A DNA stretch of 64,000 nt, taken from the NCBI GenBank assembly GCA_947644195.1, contig CANRZB010000008.1, forward strand, positions 29,801-93,800, written 5' to 3'. The notes under the pieces are model-generated. The model saw only the letters and a program-made list of their open reading frames with translations. It was not told the DNA's origin and searched no databases. The stretch is from an uncultured Clostridium sp. (GTDB taxonomy: Bacteria; Bacillota; Clostridia; Lachnospirales; Lachnospiraceae). Shown one piece after another: positions 29,374 to 40,334 of the stretch (positions within the stretch are counted from its first letter, which is position 1; every line of letters starts with the position of its first letter). The translations under genes and the position numbers were made by a program.

Positions 29374-31320
29374 TCACTGTCCGTCCATGGCTAACTGCAC
29401 CACTTTCGTAGTATACTGGTTCTGATCTAATGCCAACAATGCATAGGCATCTTGTTCCGATATGCCAAATTCACTGTTCAGCAAACTTAAAATCTGTGCC
29501 CTGCATTGGTCCATATCAGATACCACGTCCAGCTCTTTGGCCGATTCCAGATTGGTATCATAACGCTCAATTCCGCGAAGCAGTGCATTGAGTGCATCTG
29601 GATAATAATTCATCTCATTATAATTTTGATAGGCATTGATTGCCCTCTGTACCTGCATAACTGTCTTAATTTTGTTGTAGGTATCTGGATCTTTCTTCTT
29701 TAGATCAGTACCCAAAATCTCTTGGTACGCCTGTGTATATTTCCCTAACTTAAAATAGGAATTTGCTGCCCGCTTCGCACGGTTTACTCCATGCAGATTG
29801 GTTCCCAGAATCTCCGTCGTCAGGAAAAGCACGGTAAAAATCGCAATGATCGCAACACCGACTTTATTAAGCTTGCCGGTTACCTCAAACTGTTCCTCCT
29901 TGGCAGCTTCTTCCTCTTTCTTGGCCTTCTTCTCAGCCTTTGCGGCCTCTTTGGCTGCTTTCTTCGCCGCCCGCTGCTCCGCTTTGGCTGCTTTCCTCGC
30001 CGCCTTTTGCTCATCCTTTTCTGCTTTTTGGGCTGCTTTCTCTTCCTTGCGAATCGCATCCTGCTCCGCTTTTTCAGCGGCAGCCTCTTTTTCCTGCTCC
30101 TCTGCCTGTCGTTCCTCTTCTGCAATCTCGTCGTTGACGACATTGCCAAATAACCGTTTCAACAGACCTGGCTTCTGTTCCTGGGAATCCTGTTCCGCCT
30201 CAGTTTCCGGAAGACCAATATTTAACACCTCGTCAATCTCATCCTCCAACAAGGTATCTTCTGAATTTTCCAATAAATCTAACAGATCCGAAGCATCCTC
30301 CGGGTTATCTTCTGACATTCCATCCTCTGTTCCAGAATCCTCCACTGCCAGATCATCCAGCAGCCCATCCAACAGATCGTCGGCTTCGTCTTCTTCCGGC
30401 ATCGGAATCTCTGCCATCAAATCATCGATAGCTGCAATCGCAGCATCCGTATCTTCTTCTAAATCTGGCAACGGCAAATCCTCTACTGTGTCATCAATCG
30501 CATCCACGACAGCAGACACATCCTCCTCTTCCAAATCTGGTAACGGCATGTCGTCCATCGTATCATCAATCGCGTCAATGACAGCAGAGGGTTCCTCCCC
30601 TTCCAGGTCTGGTAACGGCATGTCATCCATAGCAGCAGAGGGTTCCTCCTCTTCCAGATCTGGTAGCGGCATCGCATCCATGATAGCAGACACATCCTCG
30701 TCCTCAAGGTCCGGCAACGGCATTTCTTCTGCAGTATCATCTATGGCATCTAAAATATCATCTGCACTTTCCTCCACGGAATCCGGTAACGGCATTTCCT
30801 CTGCGGTATCATTAATCACATCAAGCACTGCATCCATCTCATCTTCTGGCAATGGAGTGCTCTCGTCAAACAATCCCTCGGGAGCCGTACCAGTCATTTC
30901 CCCAATGGCATCTGCGATTCCGTCCGTGTTCCCATCTGATTCTGACGATTCACTCTCTCCTTCTCCCGCTTCCTCGGCAGCCATATTAGAACGCTCTTCC
31001 TCAGAATCCGGAGTGCTGTCCTCGAATAACCCTTCTGGCGCTTTTCCTGTCATATCTCCGATTCCATCTGCTATTTCATCCATCTCTGGCACTGGAATAT
31101 CCTCTGTCATGGCATCCTGTGATACTTCCTGCGTCTCATCCATCTCGTCTGGCAACGGAATCCCCAAATCTCCCAGATCCGAAAGATCATCCAAATCTTG
31201 AAATTCCTCAATTCCTTCTAAAGCAGTCAAATCATCAATTTCTGCAAATCCCTCCAGAGACTCTAAATCTGCCAGGGAATTCTCATCGACCTCTTCTAAC
31301 AAATCCTTATCATCCGGCAT
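29374..31320 (-). CDS. Hypothetical membrane protein: acidic PLPDLEEE-repeat N-terminus, K/A/E coiled coil, one TM, C-terminal TPR-like domain
   Basis: Repeats DDMPLPDLEEE/DVSAV; KAAKAEQRAAKKAAKEAAKAEKKAKKEEE; TM VGVAIIAIFTVLFLTTEIL. Confidence 0.65.
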   Translation of the reverse strand: MPDDKDLLEEVDENSLADLESLEGFAEIDDLTALEGIEEFQDLDDLSDLGDLGIPLPDEMDETQEVSQDAMTEDIPVPEMDEIADGIGDMTGKAPEGLFEDSTPDSEEERSNMAAEEAGEGESESSESDGNTDGIADAIGEMTGTAPEGLFDESTPLPEDEMDAVLDVINDTAEEMPLPDSVEESADDILDAIDDTAEEMPLPDLEDEDVSAIMDAMPLPDLEEEEPSAAMDDMPLPDLEGEEPSAVIDAIDDTMDDMPLPDLEEEDVSAVVDAIDDTVEDLPLPDLEEDTDAAIAAIDDLMAEIPMPEEDEADDLLDGLLDDLAVEDSGTEDGMSEDNPEDASDLLDLLENSEDTLLEDEIDEVLNIGLPETEAEQDSQEQKPGLLKRLFGNVVNDEIAEEERQAEEQEKEAAAEKAEQDAIRKEEKAAQKAEKDEQKAARKAAKAEQRAAKKAAKEAAKAEKKAKKEEEAAKEEQFEVTGKLNKVGVAIIAIFTVLFLTTEILGTNLHGVNRAKRAANSYFKLGKYTQAYQEILGTDLKKKDPDTYNKIKTVMQVQRAINAYQNYNEMNYYPDALNALLRGIERYDTNLESAKELDVVSDMDQCRAQILSLLNSEFGISEQDAYALLALDQNQYTTKVVQLAMDGQ

Positions 31321-31338
31321 ACTATACGCTCTCCTTAC

Positions 31339-32259
31339 CTATGCTTCTTCCTCTTTAATTCCAACCAGATCATCCAATGCCTCCACCAGAGATCCAATCT
31401 CCGGTTTGGATAACTGTACGTCTGCTCCGAGCTGTTCTCCCTTCCGGCGCATTTCTTCATTTACCAAAGAAGAGAAAATAACCACAGGAATATGATGAAA
31501 ATGCGGAGAATCTTTAATTAATTTCGTCAAACGGTGTCCATCCATTTGCGGCATTTCAATATCTGTAATCACACAGGAAACCCTCTTATCTAACAGACCG
31601 GATACCTGATATTCCCGCAACTGATCCCAACATTCCTGGCCATTATTGGTAACTGTAACATTCGCATAACCGGCCTGCTGCAGACAATTGAGAATCATCT
31701 TGCTCAGTAATGGGGAATCCTCTGCAACCAGAATCGGAGAATCATTTCGGGCACGGCCAACCATATGTTCTACATCGGAAGATTTCAGACCGGTCTCAGG
31801 ATTAATCTTTGCAACAATCTGCTCAAAGTCCAGAATAATAATCAATTTGCCGTCAATGCGAACAATACCAGTTGCCATTCCCTCTCCGGGAGAGCTGTTG
31901 ATCGTAGAATCCGGTTTAATAATATCTGCCCAGGATACACGATGAATCCCGGCTACTCCATGTACATGGAATGCTGTATGTAAGCGGTTAAAATTGGTAA
32001 CGATAAACATATCACCATCTGTCGTTTCTTTCTTGGCCAAATGCATGACCTCACACAGATCAATGATGGAAATAATATCCTCACGCGGCATAAAAATGCC
32101 TTCAATCCTTGGATCCGAGTTTGGAATCGGCGTCGGTGTCTGATAGGACAATATCTCCCGTATTTTTGCAACATTAATCCCGTAGAAGTTTTCTCCTACG
32201 CGAAATTCCAAGATTTCTAATTCATTCGTTCCACTTTCCAGTAAAATCCCTGTCTCCAT
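31339..32259 (-). CDS. cheV: Chemotaxis protein CheV (CheW-like + receiver domain)
   Basis: N-terminal CheW-like LEFRVGENFYGINVAKIREIL; receiver with SCVITDIEMPQMDGHRLTKLIK. Confidence 0.9.
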   Translation of the reverse strand: METGILLESGTNELEILEFRVGENFYGINVAKIREILSYQTPTPIPNSDPRIEGIFMPREDIISIIDLCEVMHLAKKETTDGDMFIVTNFNRLHTAFHVHGVAGIHRVSWADIIKPDSTINSSPGEGMATGIVRIDGKLIIILDFEQIVAKINPETGLKSSDVEHMVGRARNDSPILVAEDSPLLSKMILNCLQQAGYANVTVTNNGQECWDQLREYQVSGLLDKRVSCVITDIEMPQMDGHRLTKLIKDSPHFHHIPVVIFSSLVNEEMRRKGEQLGADVQLSKPEIGSLVEALDDLVGIKEEEA

Positions 32260-32344
32260 ATGATATCCTCCCTAAGAAAAAATCTTTTTGCCCCATCACA
32301 TCTTCTTGGCCTCCGGCACCATCTCCATCATAAGTTACCGAGAA

Positions 32345-33049
32345 CTAAGATAATGTGATTGTTGTCTGCGTCATACCATTAGTAATCTGTAAAGTACCTC
32401 CTTCTACTGCGGTACCTTTATCCACTTCAAAGATCAAAACACCTTGTTTGCTCTTGCCGGGGGCAAGATTCGTCTTCAGATACTGTAAATCTCCTTTTGC
32501 AGTGGTTCGCTCCGGGGATCTTACCTGCTCTCCCTGCGTAAAGGTATAATCCAACTTCTGCTTAAATAAATTAACCGCCAGCGCTTCCTGTCCGGTATTT
32601 TTAACCTGGAACTTAATGATTAACAGTTCCTTCCCCTTGGAAGCTACAATGGATTCATATCCCTTTCCATAGGAAGCTTTCACATTGGCAGAAACAAACT
32701 GAATATCCAGTCCCGGTATCCCAAAAATCTCCGCACTGGAAACCTCCTGGATGGTTGGTTCCTCTGGAATATCTCCCGGCGCTCCCTCTGGATGATCACT
32801 ACTGTTCTCCGGTTCCGGTGTTGCCACTGGCACTTTGGTCGGGGCAGGCGTTGGAGTTGCCTGTAATATGGATCGGTCATAATCCAACGCATATGCATAA
32901 TCTGCATCGTATTTTAACATTTCTCCCGCCATGTATTCTGCAGCTTTATCATTATCAAATTTCGATAATTCCGGCACCTGGGTAGCACAAGACGTCAAAA
33001 GGACTGCCGATGCCGCCGTAATGATACTCGCAATAATTCTTCTTTTCAT
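32345..33049 (-). CDS. Lipoprotein with DUF4352/DUF5067-like beta domain
   Basis: Lipobox SAVLLTSC; GKELLIIKFQVKNTGQEALAVNLFKQKLDYTFTQGEQV. Confidence 0.65.
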   Translation of the reverse strand: MKRRIIASIITAASAVLLTSCATQVPELSKFDNDKAAEYMAGEMLKYDADYAYALDYDRSILQATPTPAPTKVPVATPEPENSSDHPEGAPGDIPEEPTIQEVSSAEIFGIPGLDIQFVSANVKASYGKGYESIVASKGKELLIIKFQVKNTGQEALAVNLFKQKLDYTFTQGEQVRSPERTTAKGDLQYLKTNLAPGKSKQGVLIFEVDKGTAVEGGTLQITNGMTQTTITLS

Positions 33050-33165
33050 CTCATTGTTCCTCTCTGATGAATCACAATTTGTTAAATTTCATACACTATG
33101 ATAATAGCATATTTCAACCAAAACCGTCAATGCTAACTGCTTTTGACTTTCTCCATTTTTATCCA

Positions 33166-34743
33166 TCAGTTTCTATCCAGCTCAAACCAGAATTCCACGC
33201 CGTCCTTATGGTTCATGACACCACAGTCCTGATTCATGGAGTCCACAATCGCTTTGACTATGGATAAGCCGATTCCGCTGCCGCCATACTCTCTGGTTCT
33301 CGCCTTATCCACTTTATAAAATTTAATCCAGATCTTGTCGAGTTCCTCCTCCGGAATAGGCTGTCCGGTATTAAAGACGCTGATACGAAGCTTATCCGCC
33401 TGCTGCTCTACCGCCACCTCAATTCTCCTGTCCCCCTCCACATGATTGATCGCATTACTGATATAATTGGTAATCACTTCCTCCACCATGTACTCATCCG
33501 CCCAGACATACGCAGAACCAAAATCTTCGAATAAGGTAATTCTCGCATCTTTCTGCTCTGCCAGCAGAGTGGCAGACTGGATGACTGACCGGATCACCTG
33601 AATGATATCAAAACGTTCAAAATTAACCTGCTCTTTACCAAATTCGATCTGATTCAGCGTCAGCAGTTTTTTTACCATCTTATTCATTTTATTTGCTTCG
33701 TCAATGATAACTTCACAATAAAATTCCCGACTTTCCTGATCATCGGAGATATTGTCCTGCAATCCCTCCGCATAGCCCTGGATTAAAGCGATCGGCGTCT
33801 TCAATTCATGGGAGACATTGGATAAAAATTCTTTCCGCATTTCATCAATCTGAATCTTATTTTCAATATCATTTTGCAGCTCATTATTCGCCGCCTTTAA
33901 TTCAGAAATCGTAGATTCCAACTTCTCAGACAATACATTGATGCTGTTCCCCAACACGCCAATCTCATCCCCGGTCTCTACCGGATAACGAACTTCAAAG
34001 TTGAGGTCTGCCATCTGTTTCGCAATGTCCGCAATCTGCAGAATCGGTCTGGTCAGGCTGTTTCCTACACACACCATCAGAACCATTGCCACCAGCAAGG
34101 CACCCATCGCAACATATCCCATAAATCGGTTAAAAATCTGCACATTTTCTTTCATACTCTGAAAATTGGTACGAAGATAGACAAATTCTCCCGAATCAAG
34201 CTGCCCGAACAACTCAATATAATTGGAACCGATACGGTCGTCCATAACCTTGTAAACAGAAAACCCATTTCCCCGCTGAATCAATTCCTTATCGCCTTTT
34301 TGATCAGAAGACCAATTTCCCAGATTTACCCCCGGAACATACTCTCTTGTCATATCCTCAATAATCCGTCCTTGTTCCTCTGTAATAACGTTTTCATTCG
34401 GATAATCAAAGGAATAAAATATTTTATCCAAAAAATTAGTTAATTGAAAAATATAGATACTCGTCGCACGGTCTTCCTCTAATTTTTCCAGGTATAGGGT
34501 GCTCTTGGACATGAATTCAGAATTTGCTTCTTTCTCCTGGTATTTTTGGTCCTCCGCTACGATCTTCCCTACCTGCGCATAGGAATCCCGCAGCATAGAT
34601 ACCTTTTTTAGCTGATAGAAATGCGGCAGAAACGCATAGTTCGTCACACAAAAGGTAATGATAGTCAGTCCCAGAATAAAAATCATCGCCAGAATCAGCT
34701 TCATCCGAATAGAGGAGGTATAGTATTTAAAATATCGTTTCAC
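33166..34743 (-). CDS. HAMP-containing sensor histidine kinase
   Basis: HAMP region, H-box FLSNVSHELKTPIALIQGYAEGL, G-box YGGSGIGLSIVKAIVDSM. Confidence 0.93.
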   Translation of the reverse strand: MKRYFKYYTSSIRMKLILAMIFILGLTIITFCVTNYAFLPHFYQLKKVSMLRDSYAQVGKIVAEDQKYQEKEANSEFMSKSTLYLEKLEEDRATSIYIFQLTNFLDKIFYSFDYPNENVITEEQGRIIEDMTREYVPGVNLGNWSSDQKGDKELIQRGNGFSVYKVMDDRIGSNYIELFGQLDSGEFVYLRTNFQSMKENVQIFNRFMGYVAMGALLVAMVLMVCVGNSLTRPILQIADIAKQMADLNFEVRYPVETGDEIGVLGNSINVLSEKLESTISELKAANNELQNDIENKIQIDEMRKEFLSNVSHELKTPIALIQGYAEGLQDNISDDQESREFYCEVIIDEANKMNKMVKKLLTLNQIEFGKEQVNFERFDIIQVIRSVIQSATLLAEQKDARITLFEDFGSAYVWADEYMVEEVITNYISNAINHVEGDRRIEVAVEQQADKLRISVFNTGQPIPEEELDKIWIKFYKVDKARTREYGGSGIGLSIVKAIVDSMNQDCGVMNHKDGVEFWFELDRN

Positions 34744-34754
34744 CGGACTCTCCT

Positions 34755-35426
34755 TTATACTTCAAACTTGTAACCCATTCCCCAGATTGTCTTGATATAT
34801 TCTCCTTTATCTCCCAGCTTGCTCCGCAACTTCTTCACATGGGTATCAATCGTTCTGGCATCACCAAAATAATCATAGTTCCACACATGGTTCAAGATAC
34901 GTTCGCGGGATAGAGCAACCCCCTGGTTTGTCATAAAATACGTCAATAGTTCGAATTCCTTGAAACTTAAGTCAACCCTGCTGCCGTCAATCATAACTTC
35001 ATGTGCTGCCTGGTTGATGGTAATCCCTCCATTACTGATCACATCATCCTCGACAACACTGGTACGCCGGAGAATCGCTTCCACCCTGGCAACCAGAATT
35101 TTCGGGCTGAACGGTTTGGAGATATATTCATCCACCCCCAGTTCAAATCCCGTCAGTTCGTCTTTTTCATCTGACTTTGCAGTCAGCATAATAATCGGCA
35201 CCTGCGAATACTGGCGGATCTCCTTGCATACCTCCCAGCCATTCATCTTAGGCATCATCACGTCCAGGATAATCAATGCAATATCCTTCTGCTCATAAAA
35301 AAGATCAACGGCATCCTCCCCATTCTCTGCCTCTACGACTTCATAATTTTTTTTCATCAGGAAATCCCGGACCAGTTTTCTCATTCTCTGCTCATCATCC
35401 ACCACTAAAATTTTTAATCGCTCCAT
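34755..35426 (-). CDS. OmpR/PhoB-family response regulator
   Basis: ILVVDDEQRMRKLVRDFL...LDVMMPKMNGWE; winged-helix C-terminus; 11 bp from partner kinase. Confidence 0.94.
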   Translation of the reverse strand: MERLKILVVDDEQRMRKLVRDFLMKKNYEVVEAENGEDAVDLFYEQKDIALIILDVMMPKMNGWEVCKEIRQYSQVPIIMLTAKSDEKDELTGFELGVDEYISKPFSPKILVARVEAILRRTSVVEDDVISNGGITINQAAHEVMIDGSRVDLSFKEFELLTYFMTNQGVALSRERILNHVWNYDYFGDARTIDTHVKKLRSKLGDKGEYIKTIWGMGYKFEV

Positions 35427-35451
35427 CTGTCAATCCTCCGCTTATTAATAA

Positions 35452-35521
35452 CAAACAAAGGAACCGTTAGAAATCACTCTGCATCTGTTGAATTCTGGTT
35501 CTCTCTAAACAGTTCCTTTCT
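35452..35521 (-). terminator. Probable terminator upstream of the response-regulator gene
   Basis: Imperfect stem AAAGGAACTGTTTAGA...TTTCTAACGGTTCCTTTGTTTG on - strand. Confidence 0.5.
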
Positions 35522-35573
35522 GTGTACGATATCATTGACCATAGTATACGATAAAAATATGTAGAAAGTGTGA

Positions 35574-36161
35574 CTACTTCTTTTCCAAAGCTTCTTCTTT
35601 TTCTCGCAGCTCCTGCTCTTTTTGTTCCAGCTGGTTTTCCCAATCCACATATTCGTCAATCAGTTCTTCTCTCATCGTCTCCTTGTAATTGGTAAAATAG
35701 GTAAAAACGGAGTACCTCGACTGATAGGTAATAATCAAAATGGCGATAATAACTGCCACCAGAATCAGAATCGCTGTGTTTTTAATGATCCGTCCTGCTC
35801 TGGCGGATTCATATGCCTCCCGATAGCGTGCCACCTGTTTCTCCATCATGCTCTGATCCGGGCGTTCTGCCCGCTTCCCGGAGGCTGCCGCCGGGATTGG
35901 CACCGGAGCCAGAACCTCCTCTGCCACGATCCCCGAAGCTGCCAGTTTTCCCCGAAGTTCAGACAAATATGCGATTCCAATTACCGTGCGGAAAGATCCC
36001 TTCTCCACAGAACGATTGTAGACCTTGAGAAGTGCTTTACTGTCATTCGGGCTGGTATTTGCTTGAAGATATGCGATCGTTTCCTTTTCTTTCCTAGCAC
36101 GTTCATATTCTTCCCGGCTCAAAAAAGAATACTCATCGATTCGATATTGCTCTTTTGCCAT
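35574..36161 (-). CDS. Hypothetical membrane protein with C-terminal coiled coil
   Basis: TM ILILVAVIIAILIITYQS; E/K-rich tail. Confidence 0.5.
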   Translation of the reverse strand: MAKEQYRIDEYSFLSREEYERARKEKETIAYLQANTSPNDSKALLKVYNRSVEKGSFRTVIGIAYLSELRGKLAASGIVAEEVLAPVPIPAAASGKRAERPDQSMMEKQVARYREAYESARAGRIIKNTAILILVAVIIAILIITYQSRYSVFTYFTNYKETMREELIDEYVDWENQLEQKEQELREKEEALEKK

Positions 36162-36188
36162 ACCACATCACCTCTTTCCTTCCCCTCC

Positions 36189-37415
36189 CTATTCTTCCGT
36201 TGTAAATTCTGCATGCTCTGCAATCCAGTTTTTCACTACCGTCTGCAATGCCGTTTCCTCTAAATAAGCACGGTCTGCCTTTTCATATTCCTCCTTAGAA
36301 TCATATGCTTCCGAATTATATGCATATTCCTCTTCTACAATCTCAGCATATTCCTCTTTTGTATAATTAATTTCCTCTTTTGCCGCAATCGCACGCACGA
36401 CCAACTGCTCCTTAACGGTATCCTGCGCCAGCTCTGTCAGATCCTGGTCAATGAAATCCTGTTCATTCTCCCTGCCAAACGACTGGAATATTTCATCATG
36501 ACTCATTCCATATAAATCCGCCATATCATAGTATTCCTGTAATACTCTGTCTTTGGCAGCTTTTAGCATATTTTCCGGATAAGCCTTTACTTTACTGCCA
36601 TCCAAAACATCGGACCAGGAGTATTCCGATTTTTCTGCTTCATATTCAGAAGCAAGCTCCTGTTTGAGATATGCATTATACTCATCTGTTGTCTGATGTT
36701 CGCCATCCGAAATGGATTTTACAAAATCATCATTGTACTCCGGCATAATCTCATCCCCACAGATATATTTTACCGTAGCCTTAAATGTAACCCGTTTGCC
36801 ATCAACGGATGCCTCCTCATAGGTGTCCTCCGGTACATCCACATCAAAGGAAAATTCCTTCCCTGTCTCTGCCCCGATAAAGGCTTCGGAAAATCCCTCC
36901 AGCCAATCATCGGTACCAATCTCAATATAATCACTGTCACTGGTTTCCTCTACCTTCTTGCCATCCACATATCCGGCAAAATCGGCATAGATCATATCAC
37001 CATCCTGTACCGTTCCCTTTTTCTGCTCATAGGTAACATTCTCCTCCAGCAAGCTCTCCACCTCTGCCTGGATATCCTCTTTGGTCACGGCTATGGATAC
37101 CTTGATCCCTTTGTATTGTCCCAATTCTACACAATCCTGTACATCATACTTACCGGAAATCGTCTTGGTGCTGAAATCATTCTGGTCCTTGGATTCCTTA
37201 TTTCCCTGGTTCTTCATAACGATCGCCATAATCAGCACGCCGAGCAGGGCACCCACGACAAAAACGCCTCCCACAAGGATTGTCTCTCTCTTCGATAACG
37301 GAAAACCCGATTTCCGTTTTTTCTTCTGTTTCTGGTTATCCTGCTGATTCTGGTTTCCCTGTTTTGTTTGCTCCATATCGTTATTTTCCACTCCTCCATG
37401 GTTTGATGTACTCAT
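36189..37415 (-). CDS. Membrane-anchored trigger-factor-like FKBP-type peptidyl-prolyl isomerase
   Basis: N-terminal TM (ETILVGGVFVVGALLGVLIMAIVM); FKBP-like GDMIYADFAGYVDGKKVEETSDSDYIEIGTDDWLEGFSEAFIGAETG; trigger factor C-terminal-like helices. Confidence 0.8.
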   Translation of the reverse strand: MSTSNHGGVENNDMEQTKQGNQNQQDNQKQKKKRKSGFPLSKRETILVGGVFVVGALLGVLIMAIVMKNQGNKESKDQNDFSTKTISGKYDVQDCVELGQYKGIKVSIAVTKEDIQAEVESLLEENVTYEQKKGTVQDGDMIYADFAGYVDGKKVEETSDSDYIEIGTDDWLEGFSEAFIGAETGKEFSFDVDVPEDTYEEASVDGKRVTFKATVKYICGDEIMPEYNDDFVKSISDGEHQTTDEYNAYLKQELASEYEAEKSEYSWSDVLDGSKVKAYPENMLKAAKDRVLQEYYDMADLYGMSHDEIFQSFGRENEQDFIDQDLTELAQDTVKEQLVVRAIAAKEEINYTKEEYAEIVEEEYAYNSEAYDSKEEYEKADRAYLEETALQTVVKNWIAEHAEFTTEE

Positions 37416-37546
37416 GCTGTGAGCCTCCTTTTTTCAATCTCTTATTATCATCTTCTTGACATATTTTGTCCCATCATCATCCTTATATATATGTGGCAGT
37501 TTCATCGAAATCATACCAATTTTCCTTGGCCCCCTTCACAGGCTTC

Positions 37547-38218
37547 TCAAAGTGCTTCGGAACGTTCAAAAAACTGAAACAATTCCTCCATATTTTGAAC
37601 AATATAATCCGCTCCGGCTGCTTCCAGTTCTCCCGGTTCCGCAAATCCATAGTATACACCTAACGAAGCAATCCCGCACTGCGCTGCTCCGAAGATATCC
37701 ATTTTACGATCTCCCACCATCAGCACCCGGTTCTTGCGTTCCTCTGTAATCTGAAACCTCCGCAGCGCCTCGCGGATAACGTCTTCCTTGTTGTCGCGGG
37801 AGCCATCCATGGTCGCACCAGTGGTATCATTAAAATAGGAAAGCAAACCAAAATGCTCTATGATCCGTATGGCCATTTCCTCCGGTTTGGAAGTCGCCAG
37901 AGAAATCTTTTTACCCTGCTGCTGTAACAATGCCAAAACCCGGTCAATTCCAGTATAAGCTCTTGCCTCAAATAATCCGGTCGTCTGGTATCTCTCCCGA
38001 TATTTATCCCGAAACCACTCTGCCTCCTCCCTGGTCATTCCGAGGATTTCCTGAAACCCGATAACCAAAGGCGGACCGATAAACTGTAACAAAACCTGTC
38101 TTTCCGGCACCGGACGGCCTCCTGCTTGCAATGCATATTCAATGCATCGCAGAATTCCCTGACTGGAATCTGTAATCGTGCCATCCAGATCAAATAAAAC
38201 ATATTCAAAATCTGTCAT
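37547..38218 (-). CDS. HAD hydrolase, phosphoglycolate-phosphatase-like
   Basis: FEYVLFDLDGTITDSSQGI...MVGDRKMDIFGA HAD motifs; start trimmed to 38218. Confidence 0.88.
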   Translation of the reverse strand: MTDFEYVLFDLDGTITDSSQGILRCIEYALQAGGRPVPERQVLLQFIGPPLVIGFQEILGMTREEAEWFRDKYRERYQTTGLFEARAYTGIDRVLALLQQQGKKISLATSKPEEMAIRIIEHFGLLSYFNDTTGATMDGSRDNKEDVIREALRRFQITEERKNRVLMVGDRKMDIFGAAQCGIASLGVYYGFAEPGELEAAGADYIVQNMEELFQFFERSEAL

Positions 38219-38316
38219 GCATCCACTCCTATGTTTCATTACCAATACAGCAATCGTATTCCTTATACTGCACTAGTTTCTTCTATCTATGTATATACAT
38301 TACCCTATTTTCATTT

Positions 38317-38415
38317 AAAAAACAAGAAGAGCCTCGAACGGCTCTTCCTGTCGGATAACTCTCGTTATCCAGCGTATAATAGGGTGGGAGTAGAAAGTTT
38401 TCACTTTCTGAATTC
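38317..38415 (-). ncRNA. Candidate small RNA or 5' leader with three hairpins and an intrinsic terminator
   Basis: - strand: AGAAAGT/ACTTTCT hairpin, unpaired ACTCCCACCCTATTATACGCT, GGATAAC-GAGA-GTTATCC hairpin, GAAGAGCC/GGCTCTTC terminator stem followed by TTGTTTTTT. Confidence 0.5.
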
Positions 38416-38520
38416 AAGTATAACGATTAATTGTGTTTAAATTGTGTTTAAATGAAGTTGTTTTTATCAATCCTTTATCCAAAATTACATTTTGATAAAA
38501 AATATGATATTTTTTTCTCT

Positions 38521-38536
38521 TTTTCGACAAAAAACG
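38521..38536 (-). promoter_or_regulatory. Candidate Spo0A box (TTTTTTGTCGAAAAA)
   Basis: Contains exact TGTCGAA core in A/T context, ~300 bp upstream of gdhA. Confidence 0.4.
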
Positions 38537-38824
38537 CCTCCGCTAAGTATTACTAGTGTTTCTATGCGGTATTCCTCTCCCTCTTTTTTCAATTTTCAAA
38601 ACATTTTCTCTGTTTTGATTGCATTGATTTTCAGTATCAATGCATACACGAATACAATCAATCACGGTATATTTGTATTTTTTTAGTGATTTTGCCTAAA
38701 AAAAATCAAAAAAAATATTGAAATTCTACAAATAATATGCAATACTGATACTGTTAGTGATTTCGTACTCAGAACGAATCCTCTGTAACAATCAAATAAA
38801 TCAATTTATGAAGGAGGTTTTTGA

Positions 38825-40180
<1,356 letters not shown>

Positions 40181-40252
40181 GATTTCTCTCCATATTGAAA
40201 TACAGGAATCCGTGCAAAGACGGAACAACACCATTTCCAACCGGATTCCCAA

Positions 40253-40293
40253 CAGAACAGGCATCACTGCACGAAGCGGCGATGCCTGTTCTG
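40253..40293 (+). terminator. Hairpin downstream of gdhA (13-bp perfect stem)
   Basis: cagaacaggcatc / gatgcctgttctg; weak T-tract. Confidence 0.6.
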
Positions 40294-40334
40294 ATTTCCG
40301 CAAAACAATATTCTGATCTGTCTATAATTTCTGT

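Noticed and set aside
29798-31201. 467-aa Ser-rich ORF on + strand
   Set aside because: Antisense shadow of the acidic-repeat protein; Ser/Ala bias mirrors the GAx/GCx codons of the real gene, and no RBS seen
31339-32259. CheV as part of a full chemotaxis operon
   Set aside because: No cheA, cheR, cheB or MCP genes occur in the window, so only cheV itself is claimed
38375-38380. TATAAT on + strand inside the candidate RNA region
   Set aside because: No acceptable -35 hexamer at 16-18 bp spacing; hairpins and T-tract favour - strand transcription
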